This document shows positions 7,773-16,433 of a stretch of DNA of 64,000 nucleotides, in pieces. The notes beneath the pieces are model-generated. The model saw nothing but the letters and a program-made list of their open reading frames with translations. It did not search any database and had not been told where the DNA came from. Position numbers and translations under genes: made by a program. The stretch is from Eubacterium sp. GTDB taxonomy: Bacteria; Bacillota; Clostridia; Lachnospirales; Lachnospiraceae. The stretch lies in assembly GCA_021769425.1 (NCBI GenBank), contig JAETSX010000002.1, positions 60,263-124,262 on the forward strand, given 5' to 3'. Positions within the stretch are counted from its first letter, which is position 1, and every line of letters begins with the position of its first letter.

Positions 7773-9590
7773 TCAATTTTCTTTCTCTACCAGATCTCTT
7801 TCCATCAGCAGCAGTATATTCTGGTTTAGGGCGCTCATATCATTCTTACGCAGCGGAAATCCGCCAATCTGCAACGCCTGAATATAGATGATCTCCACAA
7901 AGATCTTCAGCGCGTCTTCGTCTTTGATTTTAATTAAATGATGGACAATGGGATTGTTGTAATTGAGATAAAGCGCCGAGACTGCATCTTCGCCCTTTAA
8001 TTCCCCTGAAATCATATTCAGCATTTTGGTGAATATGGAATTCGCTTTGTTTTTGGACGACGCAATCTGCCGATTCAGCACTGCTTCCTCGTCCATCAGG
8101 AAAAACGCCGGCTGGCTCTCGGGCTGGAAGCATTTTAATTCTGCCTTGCAGTCTCGGTCTTTCAGAATTTTATTTGCTTTTTCCAGAAATTCAAATCCAG
8201 CCTCCTGCTCTTCTTCTTCCAGTTCCTCCATCAGATCCTCGATTTCCTCTTCTTCCACTTCACTAACCCTGATGCCATACAAATGTCCAAGGCCCTCTAA
8301 CAATTCCAGGGCATGCACATAAGTCACATTGATTAGAAGCTGATCCTGTGCAAAGAACAACTGGGACAGCTGCTTATAACGCTCTCGGTTGGGCGCATAG
8401 ACAAGCTCTTCCCCGCACATCCGCAAATCATACCCCGTAAGGGTCCCTCTGGTGGTTTCAAATTCAAAATAGTCAATCAGCGTCCGAAACAGCTTGGGAT
8501 TAGCCAGAGCCAGCTCCATCAGGGTAAGCTGATGCACCCGGAAGAACTTCCCGAACAATTCCGGCTGGTCGTCCGCCATGGTGTCTATGTAGTCAATCAG
8601 TCTGTTTTCTATGGTTTCCCTTACGGCGTCTAAGGTTTCGTCTTCGTAAAATCCTTCCCGGGAAGCCGTGGGCTTCAAATCAGTGGCATGCACAATGCAT
8701 TTGGTAAACACCGCCCAATCCGGGAGCAGTCCGTCTCCCTTTTCCGTCAGCATCATATGCTTTAAATAAATTCGGTGTTCCGGTTTGGCGGTAGGAAGCA
8801 CTGTATAATTTAAGATATAGATCACGCCGGATACGTTTCCTTCCCTGGCGGAAAAGGTAAGACAGTCTAAAAAAAGCTCTCCGAACAGCATCTGGCCGAA
8901 CAGCAGAAGCTCCTGCTTATTGGTAGTTCTGCCTTCCCAGGGAAGGTATACCGGATTAATCTGTTTTTCTTTTCCATTTTGACGAATGAGAACAGGAAAC
9001 GGAAGCAAAAGCCCATAATAGGAAACCAGCTCTTCCATGGATTCTCTGGTAAAATATTCTTCCATCCCTTCTTTGGCCAGAAGCACGATTTTGGTCCCCG
9101 GCGCATCCAGCGTCTCCCTGTCTTTCCTAGAGGGATCTAACGTCTCTATGGTATAAGTTCCGTCCGGCCTTCCCCTCCATTCCAACGTCGGAGCGTCTTT
9201 GCTGCGGCAGGATCTGGTAACCAGGCAGATTTCATCCGAAACCATGAAGCAGGACAGCAGGCCGATGCCAAACTGCCCGATGTAATCCCGCCGTATGCTT
9301 CTGTTCTCTAATTCCCGCTTGGAGGATTCCCCGATAATTGCCAGAAACTTGTGAATCTCTTCTTCCGTAAGCCCCTGGCCGTTGTCGCTAAACACCAGCT
9401 TCTTTTCCTCTTCTATCTCAAGAATGATAGAGCCTTCCAGCTCTTTGTCCTCTATCTCTCTCCTTCCCGTAATGGCATCTGCCGCATTCTGAAGAAGCTC
9501 CCGGATAAAAACATCCGGGCTGCTGTAAAGATGATCCGACAAAATCTCAATCATGCCGCCCAAATTCACTTTAAAACGATAATCTTCCAT
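7773..9590 (-). CDS. Hsp90-family chaperone (HtpG-like, divergent)
   Basis: 605 aa from the ATG at 9590, preceded by AGGGGG. The N-terminal GHKL ATPase signatures are present but altered: ELLQNAADAI replaces the usual ELxSNASDA, the DNGxG motif reads DNGQGLT, and GQFGIGLLSCFMV replaces GQFGVGFYSAF. The middle and C-terminal regions follow with an acidic stretch EVEEEEIEDLMEELEEEEQE. Total length fits HtpG without the eukaryotic charged linker. It overlaps the dihydrouridine synthase gene by 20 bp. The family is clear; clients are unknown. Confidence 0.88.
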   Translation of the reverse strand: MEDYRFKVNLGGMIEILSDHLYSSPDVFIRELLQNAADAITGRREIEDKELEGSIILEIEEEKKLVFSDNGQGLTEEEIHKFLAIIGESSKRELENRSIRRDYIGQFGIGLLSCFMVSDEICLVTRSCRSKDAPTLEWRGRPDGTYTIETLDPSRKDRETLDAPGTKIVLLAKEGMEEYFTRESMEELVSYYGLLLPFPVLIRQNGKEKQINPVYLPWEGRTTNKQELLLFGQMLFGELFLDCLTFSAREGNVSGVIYILNYTVLPTAKPEHRIYLKHMMLTEKGDGLLPDWAVFTKCIVHATDLKPTASREGFYEDETLDAVRETIENRLIDYIDTMADDQPELFGKFFRVHQLTLMELALANPKLFRTLIDYFEFETTRGTLTGYDLRMCGEELVYAPNRERYKQLSQLFFAQDQLLINVTYVHALELLEGLGHLYGIRVSEVEEEEIEDLMEELEEEEQEAGFEFLEKANKILKDRDCKAELKCFQPESQPAFFLMDEEAVLNRQIASSKNKANSIFTKMLNMISGELKGEDAVSALYLNYNNPIVHHLIKIKDEDALKIFVEIIYIQALQIGGFPLRKNDMSALNQNILLLMERDLVEKEN

Positions 9591-10593
9591 TACTGATAAC
9601 CCCCTGTTCCCGAAACAGCGCATTCACTGCCGTTTCGTAATCCCGAAACGTTTCTGACTTTTTAATTTTCTTTGCATAGGCTTGGTAATCCGAAAATAAC
9701 TGTATCATATAAGACCAGATTTCTTTCATTTTAAACAGTACATTCCGTTCTCCGGACAGCAGTTCCTGATACTCCCTGTATATTCTGTCATGAAATCTCC
9801 GATACTGTTCCTTTTGCCCTATTTCCTTGCTTTCAGACTCGCCTGCGGCGTTTCGCAAAGCAGCGGAACCGGGCACAGTTTCAGAAACAGAGGTCAGGAT
9901 ACATTCCCTGCACAAGTCAGGATTGGCAATGATTCCCCGCCCAAGCATCACAGCGGAAAGCCTGGGAAACCTGCTCTGGAGCTTTCCGAAATCCTGCGCC
10001 GTAAAAACATCTCCATTGTAGCATACCGGATTGGAGCTGCCTTGCAACGCCTCTTCAAATACCCGATAATTAGGCAAATTGCTGTAGTAATCTTCCCTCA
10101 CTCTGGGATGGATAATCAGTTCTTCTAAAGGATACTGATTAAAAAGCTTTAGAAGTGTTTCAAATTCATCCGGATCTTCCATGCCGATCCGGGTTTTGAC
10201 AGAAATGCGCATTGTAAGTTTTGAAAAAATCTCATCCAAAAAATGGTTCAACTCTATGGGATAAGCCAAAAATCCCGCCCCTTTCCCCTTCGCGGTTACC
10301 GTGCCGGAAGGACAACCCAAATTCAGGTTGATTTCTTCATATCCATATTCCCTAAGAACCATTGCAGCTCTGATAAAATCTTCCGTCCGATTGGTTAACA
10401 GCTGAGGCACCAGAAAAAGTCCCCGGTTGTGTTCCGGAAGAACATCATTCTTCTCCCGGCTGCTCAGGCCCTTTTTCTGCTTCGGAGCCAAAAAAGGGGT
10501 AAAATATTTGTCCATAGGGGTAAAAATGCTGTGGTATGCATTCCGGTAAATATATGTCGTAATGCCCTCTAACGGGGCAAGATAATAGTTCAT
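9571..10593 (-). CDS. tRNA-dihydrouridine synthase family protein
   Basis: 340 aa FMN-dependent TIM barrel that reduces uridine in tRNA D-loops. It begins MNYYLAPLEGITTYIYRNAY, matching the APMAGVTD-type start of Dus enzymes. It carries NLGCPSGTV with the catalytic Cys, then SVKTRIGMED, a LIIHPRVREDYYS segment and the late MLGRGIIANP phosphate-binding motif. The subfamily (DusB-like or another) is not resolved. Confidence 0.9.
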   Translation of the reverse strand: MNYYLAPLEGITTYIYRNAYHSIFTPMDKYFTPFLAPKQKKGLSSREKNDVLPEHNRGLFLVPQLLTNRTEDFIRAAMVLREYGYEEINLNLGCPSGTVTAKGKGAGFLAYPIELNHFLDEIFSKLTMRISVKTRIGMEDPDEFETLLKLFNQYPLEELIIHPRVREDYYSNLPNYRVFEEALQGSSNPVCYNGDVFTAQDFGKLQSRFPRLSAVMLGRGIIANPDLCRECILTSVSETVPGSAALRNAAGESESKEIGQKEQYRRFHDRIYREYQELLSGERNVLFKMKEIWSYMIQLFSDYQAYAKKIKKSETFRDYETAVNALFREQGVISNGRLSF

Positions 10594-10632
10594 CGTCTGC
10601 TCCTTGCTGATTTCTAATCAGATGCCAACGCA

Positions 10633-11409
10633 TTAATTTTGGGCCAATATTCGGTCAATTTCTGCAATCAGCTTATCCTTCACTGCCGGTTTCAGAAAAT
10701 ATCCCGCTGGTTTTAACTTCAGCACAGCCTCAATATTGGCCCGGTCATTGACTGCCGTCAGAAACATCACGGGTATGTCTTTCATCTCCTCATCGGCGCG
10801 GATCATTTCCAGCGTCATTTTCCCATCGCAAACCGGCATTTCATAATCCAGAAGAATCAGATCCGGCCGTTGTTTTCCAATAGAGGTCATAGCCTGGGCT
10901 CCGGAAATTGCAATGGCAACTTCATAACAGTCCTCTAACATGGCCTTCATCGTCCGCAGTGTAGTGCCGTTATCATCTACCACCAGCACACGCTTTTTAC
11001 CGCTGGCCGCTTTCTTTCCTTCTGCCGCTCCCTCTGCAATCTGCTCCTTATTCAGTCCAAGTCTTCTGCAGACTGCATTCAGAATGGTTGTATTCTCCAC
11101 CGGACGAATCAGGTTTTCAAACTGACGTTCTTCATAATATTTGAAAAATTCCCTGCTCTCTTCCTCCGTTCCAATAGTCAGAACCGGCGTATCTGCATAC
11201 TGGCTGCTCAGTAAAAAGAACATGGACGTGTCAATGCCGTATGCCCCAATCAGGCTGATGACAACCAGATCGGGATTAACAATTTTCATCATTCCCTCCA
11301 TAACCCCTGCATTCTCTGAACAAAGCTGTACATGGAAAAACTGTGACAAAAATGCATTTGTCTCTTTCACCACATTATTAAGTTTTCCTACCAGCAAGAT
11401 TTTCTTCAT
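10633..11409 (-). CDS. Two-receiver response regulator without output domain
   Basis: 258 aa. The C-terminal half (about residues 138-258) is a full receiver: VLVVDDN acidic pair, phospho-acceptor Asp in LILLDYEMP, Thr in FLTAVN, Lys in YFLKPAV. The N-terminal half has a receiver-like fold pattern (KKILLVGKLNN at the start), but the acceptor position reads NPDLVVISLIG without Asp, so it is a degenerate receiver. No DNA-binding or enzymatic domain follows. It lies 18 bp downstream of the hybrid kinase and is probably its phosphotransfer partner (inference). Confidence 0.85.
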   Translation of the reverse strand: MKKILLVGKLNNVVKETNAFLSQFFHVQLCSENAGVMEGMMKIVNPDLVVISLIGAYGIDTSMFFLLSSQYADTPVLTIGTEEESREFFKYYEERQFENLIRPVENTTILNAVCRRLGLNKEQIAEGAAEGKKAASGKKRVLVVDDNGTTLRTMKAMLEDCYEVAIAISGAQAMTSIGKQRPDLILLDYEMPVCDGKMTLEMIRADEEMKDIPVMFLTAVNDRANIEAVLKLKPAGYFLKPAVKDKLIAEIDRILAQN

Positions 11410-11427
11410 GTTTCCTCCTCCAATCTA

Positions 11428-14400
11428 TTATCCCATCTGCCCGATCAGCAAATCTGCAAGGCGATCCGCCTCTTCCAGGTCTAAATTTGTAACTGCTTCT
11501 GCAAGCTTTTGAATGTTTCGTCCCATATCCTTTGGATATTCATAGGACTGAAGCTGGCTCATAAGCTGATCCGCCTGGTCAATATCCATCTGCTCCATAC
11601 TGAGCCTTACCATCTCTACCAAAGCCTGCATCACAGAATAATCCGTCACTGCTTCTTTGGCTTTCTCTTCTATGCCGAAAACCCCCTGCAGTTTCTGATG
11701 GTAACTGCGCCATTCTTCCAAAAATGCCCCCGTCATGGAATGAATCACATCTATTCTACCACTTTTTGCCGCATATTCCAATACCTTTGCAACGCCTGCC
11801 AGGGGAACAATTCCGATCGTAGCCGCCAGGCTTTTCATGGCATGCACCTGAATCCGGTATCTGTCTAACTGTTCCGGCTCTTCCAACTGCTCATAAGCTT
11901 CTTCCAAACGTTCTGCCGCTGAATCAATCTGTCCATAGAATTCCCGCACGGTATATTCAAGCAATTCCATATCCGGCAAATGCAGCCAAGCGTAATTCCA
12001 GTCCAGGCCGTCCACCTGGGGAAGTTCTTCCAAAGAAACCTCCGGCTGCTTTGGGAAGTCTGCAGTTTCTTCCGTCCCGCCTTCCGGCGCTTCCTGAAGC
12101 AATTCCTCCGGCAGCATTCTTTTCAGCATATCCTCCAGCTTTTCCGGCACAATAGGTTTCGAAAGAAAGTCGTCAAATCCCTCTTTTAAATATTTTTCTC
12201 TGGCCCCGGCCACCGCATTGGCCGTCAGCACAATAATCGGCGTATCCTTACAGGGAAATTCCGTAAATTCTTTCATGCAGTGAAGCGTTTCTATTCCGTC
12301 CATTTCCGGCATCATGTGATCCAGAAAAATCAAATCATAAGGAAATTTCTGAACCAGTTCCAGACATTCTACTCCGCTCTCTGCATCAGTCACCTGAATC
12401 TGAGTTTCTTTTAAAAGACTTCGGAAGACCTTACGGTTGACTGCATTGTCATCCACCACCAGCACTCTGGCCTCCGGCGCTAAAAACTTGGTACCGTAGC
12501 TGTAATTTTCCGCAAGCTGACGCACTCTGGTTTCAAAATCTCCAATGGGCGTGGCGTCCACAATTTTCTGCTCCAGTTCAAAATAGAATTTCGACCCCAC
12601 TCCATAGACGCTTTTTACCTGCAGCTTGCTGCCCATCAGCGTAAGAAGCTGAATTGTGATGTTCATGCCAAGGCCGGTTCCTTCAATATTCCGATTCCTG
12701 TCTTCCTCAATCCGTTCAAATTCGGCAGACAATTTGGGCAGATCTTCTTCCCGGATTCCAATGCCGGTGTCTTCCACTTCAAACCACAGGTTTGCCGTTC
12801 CCGGCTCAGTCTCCCAGCTTCTGAGCCGCAGCCAAACAGAACCTTCCAGGGTATACTTTACTGCATTGGTCAGAATATTGGTCAGAACCTGCCTGAGCCG
12901 CACATCATCGCCAAACAGTCTGGAAGGCACGCCGGGATCTATTTCCAATTCAAGCTTAATATCCTTATCCTTTGCCCGCTGGGCCGCCATATTGGCCAGA
13001 TCATGAATCAGGCTGCTCACATCATATTCTACCGGCACAATCTCCATTTTTCCGGAATCAATCTTGGAAAAATCTAAAATATCGTTAATTAAAGACAGCA
13101 AAGTCTGCCCTGCCGTATAAATATCCATGGCATAGTCCTTGATCTGCTGTTCTTTGGATTCACGCAGAATCATCTCATCCATGCCCAGCACTGCATTGAT
13201 GGGCGTACGGATCTCATGGGACATCCGGGCCAGAAATCTGCCTTTTGCGTCATTGGCCGCCAATGCTTCCTGCCTTGCCGCATCCGCATCTTTTTTTGCC
13301 TGGGCAAGCTGAAGGTTCTGCTGCTGGGCCGCTTTTACTTTTTCGCTCAGCATCCGCGCGCTTTCTTCTGCACTTGCCCGATACTCCTTGGAAAGCTGCA
13401 GGGTATGCATGGTTGCCATCAGAATGCTGAATACCACCATGCTGTACTGCCCTGCTGTATTGCCATACGGATTCTTTAAAAATGTATTCAATATGACATT
13501 GACAATCCCGCCTGACAAAAGCACTGTCATTGCCAGAATTGCCAGCAATGCCTGATAAATCTTTTTCTGATATTCCAACTGAATCAGGCTTACAATTGCA
13601 ACCACACAGATAAGCCCTATGACGGCAGCCGAAACATTTGCCGTCTCTGTCAAATTAGTTATCCCGGAAAATTCCAGAACAATCTGCGCCACTGCATGGA
13701 TACTGGCGCCCCACAGCAGCACGGAAAAACGCCGGGGAAATAAGGTATGCAGGCTTTTTTCAAAATACAATGCCAGAAACAGCGGAATCAGCAGGACCAG
13801 ATACTCCTGCATTTCATAGGCCTCCTGCACATCATAAAAGATACTCAGCGTATCTGTTCCGATAAAACAATAGACCCCGGCCGCTACTCCGGCAAGTCCC
13901 AAAAACAACTCTCCCCGGGCCGGCTGACGGGTATACAGCCGTATTAAAGCAAGCACGAACATAATAATCGCCACAATCATTATCAAAAGACAGCAGCCGA
14001 TATCCGCAACATTGTTTCCCATGACTCCGATTACCATTGCATCACGGGTTTCAATTGTTACGTTATTCAGCATCGCCGCTGCATTCGGTTCGGGAGAAGA
14101 CAAAACAAGCCATAATTCCCCTTCCTGAATCGTATTGGGAATATCCGCATAATTTTCCATATCTCCAAGAGGATCCCCGGAAGCCTCTTTTTTGCCGATG
14201 CCATACTGATAGATTAACTTACCGTCCAAAAAAACCTGTACACTGGTATTTCTGGAGAAAAAATTCAGGGTCAGCCCTTTATAATCCATGGGAAGAACAT
14301 TATGAAAAAACACAATATCGCCTGGATTGCTTTTTCCTTTGCAGGGCAGGGTCACTTCCTGAAACATTTCTGGTTTCAAAGCGTCCTCTATCAGAGCCTG

Positions 14401-14604
14401 CACGTCATCCGGATTCTCCAGACCTTCCTTCGGCGCTTTCGCAGCATCCAATACAGCTGTTAACCAGCCTTCATTATATTGATATTCAATTTTTTCCGGC
14501 CAAATGAAGAAGTCTCCCTCATTTTGAAACCGAAACACTGCAATTACCATAAAAACAAGTGTAAAAAGAACAGAAATTCCCGCTATTTTCCTTAAATTTT
14601 TCAT
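11428..14604 (-). CDS. Hybrid histidine kinase: 7TM, HisKA, ATPase, receiver, Hpt
   Basis: 1058 aa from the ATG at 14604, which has AAAGGGA upstream; the longer open frame to 14727 lacks support. Order of domains: an extracytoplasmic 7TMR-DISM-type region; about seven membrane segments (residues 195-400); a coiled coil; HisKA with MSHEIRTPINAVLG near residue 461; HATPase with DTGIGI and GTGLGM; a receiver with Asp in FLDHMMPEMDG near residue 763; and an Hpt-like domain with VHAMKSLAATIG near residue 923. It is a complete phosphorelay in one protein, with the two-receiver regulator immediately downstream. The signal is unknown. Confidence 0.92.
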   Translation of the reverse strand: MKNLRKIAGISVLFTLVFMVIAVFRFQNEGDFFIWPEKIEYQYNEGWLTAVLDAAKAPKEGLENPDDVQALIEDALKPEMFQEVTLPCKGKSNPGDIVFFHNVLPMDYKGLTLNFFSRNTSVQVFLDGKLIYQYGIGKKEASGDPLGDMENYADIPNTIQEGELWLVLSSPEPNAAAMLNNVTIETRDAMVIGVMGNNVADIGCCLLIMIVAIIMFVLALIRLYTRQPARGELFLGLAGVAAGVYCFIGTDTLSIFYDVQEAYEMQEYLVLLIPLFLALYFEKSLHTLFPRRFSVLLWGASIHAVAQIVLEFSGITNLTETANVSAAVIGLICVVAIVSLIQLEYQKKIYQALLAILAMTVLLSGGIVNVILNTFLKNPYGNTAGQYSMVVFSILMATMHTLQLSKEYRASAEESARMLSEKVKAAQQQNLQLAQAKKDADAARQEALAANDAKGRFLARMSHEIRTPINAVLGMDEMILRESKEQQIKDYAMDIYTAGQTLLSLINDILDFSKIDSGKMEIVPVEYDVSSLIHDLANMAAQRAKDKDIKLELEIDPGVPSRLFGDDVRLRQVLTNILTNAVKYTLEGSVWLRLRSWETEPGTANLWFEVEDTGIGIREEDLPKLSAEFERIEEDRNRNIEGTGLGMNITIQLLTLMGSKLQVKSVYGVGSKFYFELEQKIVDATPIGDFETRVRQLAENYSYGTKFLAPEARVLVVDDNAVNRKVFRSLLKETQIQVTDAESGVECLELVQKFPYDLIFLDHMMPEMDGIETLHCMKEFTEFPCKDTPIIVLTANAVAGAREKYLKEGFDDFLSKPIVPEKLEDMLKRMLPEELLQEAPEGGTEETADFPKQPEVSLEELPQVDGLDWNYAWLHLPDMELLEYTVREFYGQIDSAAERLEEAYEQLEEPEQLDRYRIQVHAMKSLAATIGIVPLAGVAKVLEYAAKSGRIDVIHSMTGAFLEEWRSYHQKLQGVFGIEEKAKEAVTDYSVMQALVEMVRLSMEQMDIDQADQLMSQLQSYEYPKDMGRNIQKLAEAVTNLDLEEADRLADLLIGQMG

Positions 14605-14756
14605 ATGTATCCCTTTCGCCGCAGAAAAATCCGGCAAAATCTTCCCTGCCGGTTCTGCAAAACCGCCTTCCCAAACATATTTTTCCAATCCATAAAACAG
14701 TATAACATTTCCTGTGCCATAAAGCAATATTCCAATAACAGCGGAGGTATTGTCCC

Positions 14757-14867
14757 GTGACCCTGCAGCGTGGCGGGCGGCCCAGGAGTGAACAATATGC
14801 CCGAGAGATGCAAACAGTTATTGCGGATACCCTGCAGCGTGGTGGCAGCTCAAAGAGTGAACAGTAA
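14757..14867 (+). CDS. Possible 36-aa peptide with internal repeat
   Basis: A GTG start has GCGGAGG 7-9 bases upstream. The frame encodes two related halves: TLQRGGRPRSEQ (residues 2-13) and TLQRGGSSKSEQ (residues 25-36), then a stop. The two DNA copies are about 68 bp apart. An in-frame stop at 14736 defines the 5' limit. I do not recognise the peptide. The ribosome-binding site and the repeat conserved at protein level favour a real gene, but a decayed repeat is possible. It lies between the divergent kinase gene and the cotJ promoter. Confidence 0.4.
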   Translation: MTLQRGGRPRSEQYAREMQTVIADTLQRGGSSKSEQ

Positions 14868-14889
14868 CGTTAGATACTCCAATCACTGC

Positions 14890-14917
14890 ACCATTTTCCC
14901 ACTTCTTTCATATTGTA
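14890..14917 (+). promoter_or_regulatory. Sigma-K-type promoter of cotJABC
   Basis: AC at 14890-14891, 17 bp, then CATATTGTA at 14909-14917. This fits the sigma-K consensus AC-N16/17-CATANNNTA, as expected for a late mother-cell spore-coat operon. Confidence 0.65.
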
Positions 14918-14953
14918 TTAAAAAGCAAATCAATAAAGAGAGGAATAACCATT

Positions 14954-15418
14954 ATGGCTAATTATCATACAGCATCTGACTGCGGCTGCAGCCAGAATAC
15001 GTCACAATGTCAAATGCCCGAAAAACCCTGTCCGGCTGATATGCCGAAACGGCCGATGATGCAGCGGCCCTATCCGGCCGATATGCCGAAACGGCCGATG
15101 ACGCAAAGATCCTGTCCGGCCCCCATGCCGGGACGGCCGATGATGCAGCGGCCCTGTCCGGCCGATATGCCGAAACGGCCGATGATGCCAAAACCCTGTC
15201 CGGCTGATATGCCGGGCTCTAACATGCCGGAGTGTGCGGCAATGCCGGGAAACTGCCCCTGCTCTTCGGATCCGTTGGCAGGCATGCCCGTTGCAATGGC
15301 ATACGTTCCATGGCAATGTTTCCATGAGACATTTGAAGTGGATAAGGCATTGCAGTGCGGAACGATTTTCCCGGAATTAAGCAAACCGTTTTTAGGGAAA
15401 GGAGGGTGCCCGAAATGA
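14954..15418 (+). CDS. cotJA: Spore coat-associated protein CotJA with repeat extension
   Basis: 154 aa. The CotJA core is at the C-terminus (about residues 111-154: MPVAMAYVPWQCFHETFEVD, then the CGTIFPELSKPF block). CotJA is normally well under 100 aa. Here the first 110 residues add a Cys/Pro/Met-rich extension with a 14-residue unit (CPADMPKRPMMQRP type) repeated four times plus a partial fifth. The product is expected in the spore coat. Its stop overlaps the cotJB start (ATGA). An AGAGAGG ribosome-binding site precedes the ATG. Confidence 0.88.
   Translation: MANYHTASDCGCSQNTSQCQMPEKPCPADMPKRPMMQRPYPADMPKRPMTQRSCPAPMPGRPMMQRPCPADMPKRPMMPKPCPADMPGSNMPECAAMPGNCPCSSDPLAGMPVAMAYVPWQCFHETFEVDKALQCGTIFPELSKPFLGKGGCPK
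15029..15196 (+). repeat. 42-bp tandem repeats inside cotJA
   Basis: Four imperfect 42-bp units (14 codons each), followed by a partial fifth to about 15223. Each encodes a Cys- or Tyr-Pro-Ala start, Met-Pro, Arg-Pro-Met and a basic end. The number of units is likely variable between strains (inference). Confidence 0.85.
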
Positions 15419-15681
15419 AAGGAAATCAGATGGAACAGATGAAATTATTTCAGTGGATTAACATGGTAAGCTTTGCGGTAAACGATATTGTCCTCTACCT
15501 TGACACCCATCCAATGGATCAGGAGGCAATCGCTTACTTCAACCATTTCCGCGAAGTGCGCATGAATGCTTTAAAAGAATATGAAAACTGTTACGGGCCT
15601 CTTACCATTGACACAGCAAAACCAGATCAGAAATGGCTGTGGGCAATGCAGCCCATGCCCTGGGAAGGAGGAATCTGCTAA
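15415..15681 (+). CDS. cotJB: Spore coat protein CotJB
   Basis: 88 aa from the ATG at 15415, with GGAGGGT upstream. The family pattern is visible: LFQWINMVSFAVNDIVLYLD, then HFREVRMNALKEYENCYGPL and a C-terminal WLWAMQPMPWEGG. CotJB is a small spore-coat component needed for deposition of the CotJ proteins. Its start overlaps the cotJA stop, and its stop overlaps the cotJC start (TAATG), so the three genes are translationally coupled. Confidence 0.93.
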   Translation: MKGNQMEQMKLFQWINMVSFAVNDIVLYLDTHPMDQEAIAYFNHFREVRMNALKEYENCYGPLTIDTAKPDQKWLWAMQPMPWEGGIC

Positions 15682-16283
15682 TGTGGAATTATGAGAAAAG
15701 ATTACAGTATCCGGTGAACATTACCCAGACGAACCCGCAGATCGCCCAGGTAATCATCAGTCAGTTTGGCGGGCCTGACGGAGAGCTTTCTGCTTCCATG
15801 CGGTATCTGTCCCAGCGGTATACCATGCCTTACCGGGAGGTTGCGGGACTGTTAACCGATATCGGCACAGAAGAATTGGCCCACATGGAAATGATCTGCA
15901 CCATTGTCTACCAGTTGACCAAAGACCTGTCTCCGGAGGAAATCAAAGCTTCCGGTTTTGACAAATATTATGTGGATCACACACTGGCATTGTGGCCCCA
16001 GGCTGCAGGAGGAATCCCTTTCAATGCCTGTGAATTCCAGTCCAAGGGCGACCCAATTACCGACTTGACGGAAAATTTGGCTGCAGAACAGAAAGCCCGC
16101 AGCACCTATGACAACATTCTGCGGCTGGTGAAAGACCAGGAGGTTGCCGATCCTATCCGTTTCCTGCGCGCCCGCGAAATAGTCCACTTCCAGCGTTTCG
16201 GTGAAGGGCTGCGGATTGTTCAGGATCACCTGGATTCCAAAAATTTCTATGCGGCAAACCCGGCCTTTGACTGCAGAAAATAA
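15681..16283 (+). CDS. cotJC: Spore coat manganese catalase-like protein CotJC
   Basis: 200 aa from the ATG at 15681. The ferritin-like di-manganese catalase fold is indicated by the Glu/His ligands in GTEELAHMEMICTIVYQL, the second-helix pair around ENLAAEQKARSTYDNI, and REIVHFQRFGEGL. CotJC proteins are about 190-200 aa and associate with the spore coat. It is the last gene of the operon and is followed by a long hairpin. Confidence 0.95.
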   Translation: MWNYEKRLQYPVNITQTNPQIAQVIISQFGGPDGELSASMRYLSQRYTMPYREVAGLLTDIGTEELAHMEMICTIVYQLTKDLSPEEIKASGFDKYYVDHTLALWPQAAGGIPFNACEFQSKGDPITDLTENLAAEQKARSTYDNILRLVKDQEVADPIRFLRAREIVHFQRFGEGLRIVQDHLDSKNFYAANPAFDCRK

Positions 16284-16313
16284 CATCCGTAAAAGAACTT
16301 AAACAAACAGCCA

Positions 16314-16408
16314 GAGGCTGCCAGAACATGGAATTCTCACACGCCAACTGTGATAACAGCGAAATCACAGTATAAGCTTTGGGAATTTAATCATGTTCCG
16401 GCAGCCTC
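16314..16408. repeat. 17-bp inverted repeat after cotJC
   Basis: GAGGCTGCCAGAACATG (16314-16330) pairs with CATGTTCCGGCAGCCTC (16392-16408), with one mismatch. The loop is 61 bp and contains a smaller GTGAT/ATCAC hairpin. There is no clean T-run, so it could be a bidirectional terminator or a small mobile palindrome between convergent cotJC and gtrA. Confidence 0.6.
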
Positions 16409-16433
16409 CCATTTTGAGGAAATCCCGTTCCAT

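Noticed and set aside
14605..14727. 41-codon N-terminal extension of the hybrid kinase
   Set aside because: The ATG at 14604 has the ribosome-binding site and begins the membrane signal; the extension shows neither.
15029..15223. Possible CRISPR-like array because of regular 42-bp repeats
   Set aside because: The repeats are contiguous, without spacers, and are coding in cotJA.
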